NCBI GenBank assembly: GCA_030627155.1
Contig: DAOUSP010000088.1
Coordinates: forward strand, 1 to 5,767
DNA length: 5,767 bases
Source: Candidatus Aminicenantota bacterium
GTDB lineage: Bacteria > Acidobacteriota > Aminicenantia > Aminicenantales > Aminicenantaceae
Direction: 5' to 3'
In this document: positions 5,596-5,767 of the stretch, one piece after another
Layout of the letters: every line of letters starts with the position of its first letter
Numbering within the stretch: the stretch's first letter is position 1
Made by a program: the position numbers and the translations under genes
Notes under the pieces: model-generated
What the model was told of the DNA's origin: nothing
The model's database searches: none
Seen by the model: the letters and a program-made list of their open reading frames with translations, nothing else

Positions 5596-5665
5596 CTTAG
5601 TAATTTTATTCATTATCAATAAGTTAATCCATAATTCCACCCCTAAAATTATCTTAAACGATAAA

Positions 5666-5693
5666 TTTACAATCAAAGGCTCATCACAATAAT
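5666..5693 (+). promoter_or_regulatory. Candidate promoter near the right edge
   Basis: TTTACA (5666-5671) and AATAAT (5688-5693) are 5-of-6 matches to the -35 and -10 consensus, with a 16-base spacer. A perfect TATAAT also lies at 5701-5706, but it has no acceptable -35. A short inverted repeat, CTCAT and ATGAG (5680-5696), overlaps the site. Either -10 could drive the possible gene at 5739. AT-rich sequence makes chance matches common. Confidence 0.35.
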
Positions 5694-5738
5694 GAGTACC
5701 TATAATATAGAAGTACTTTGTTAAGGAGTAATGATCGG

Positions 5739-5767
5739 ATGAATTTGAGGGGATGGAGGATGCGACT
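5739..5767 (+). CDS. Possible start of a new gene, truncated by the window
   Basis: An ATG at 5739 is preceded, 10 bases upstream, by AAGGAG (5723-5728), the strongest Shine-Dalgarno in the window. Only nine codons are visible (MNLRGWRMR), so the product cannot be named. A competing ATG at 5731 stops after three codons, and one at 5753 opens a different frame. The case rests on the ribosome binding site and the candidate promoter upstream. Confidence 0.35.

Noticed and set aside
5541..5600. tRNA-like gene
   Set aside because: TAGTGTAGAG recalls a D-arm, but there is no GGTTCRA T-arm and no closing acceptor stem.
5518..5738. tmRNA (ssrA) after smpB
   Set aside because: The gap is shorter than a usual tmRNA, and no tRNA-like ends with a TTCGA T-loop or tag reading frame could be found.

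Overview
The window is ordinary housekeeping DNA from an AT-rich bacterium, laid out as two divergent gene blocks. The left block, on the minus strand, is the widely conserved ribosome/RNase P/membrane-insertion cluster rpmH - rnpA - yidD - yidC - jag, with jag running off the left edge. The right block, on the plus strand, is carD - a CNNM/CBS (CorC/HlyC-type) membrane protein - smpB. Near the right edge there are signs of a further gene start.

Organism: the 544-residue YidC has the large periplasmic domain of Gram-negative-type (diderm) homologues. A CarD-family RNA polymerase regulator argues against typical gamma- or beta-proteobacteria. CarD occurs in several other phyla, including delta-proteobacterial lineages, spirochaetes, acidobacteria and many uncultured groups, so the phylum cannot be fixed from the window. 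No dnaA lies beside rpmH, although that is the frequent neighbour in other bacteria; carD takes that position here.

Layout: 1-588 jag (partial); 566-2200 yidC; 2211-2420 yidD; 2426-2773 rnpA; 2773-2907 rpmH; 2908-3273 a divergent intergenic region with an outward promoter on each side and, between them, a heptamer tandem-repeat array forming a large inverted repeat; 3274-3792 carD; 3804-5063 CNNM/CBS protein; 5068-5517 smpB; 5518-5738 AT-rich intergenic DNA with one GC-richer patch that could fold; 5739-end a possible new coding start.

How the genes work together: the left block makes ribosomal protein L34, the RNase P protein, and the YidD/YidC insertion machinery with its partner Jag, all packed so tightly (1-bp overlap, 5-bp gap, 10-bp gap, 23-bp overlap) that translational coupling is likely. 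The right block pairs a regulator of RNA polymerase open-complex stability with a probable cation transporter and the tmRNA partner SmpB, again with very short gaps. I did not find an undescribed multi-gene system. The points most worth following up are a Jag whose two RNA-binding motifs have both diverged, the heptamer hairpin, a carD promoter that predicts a leaderless mRNA, and homopolymer runs in the yidC/jag overlap.
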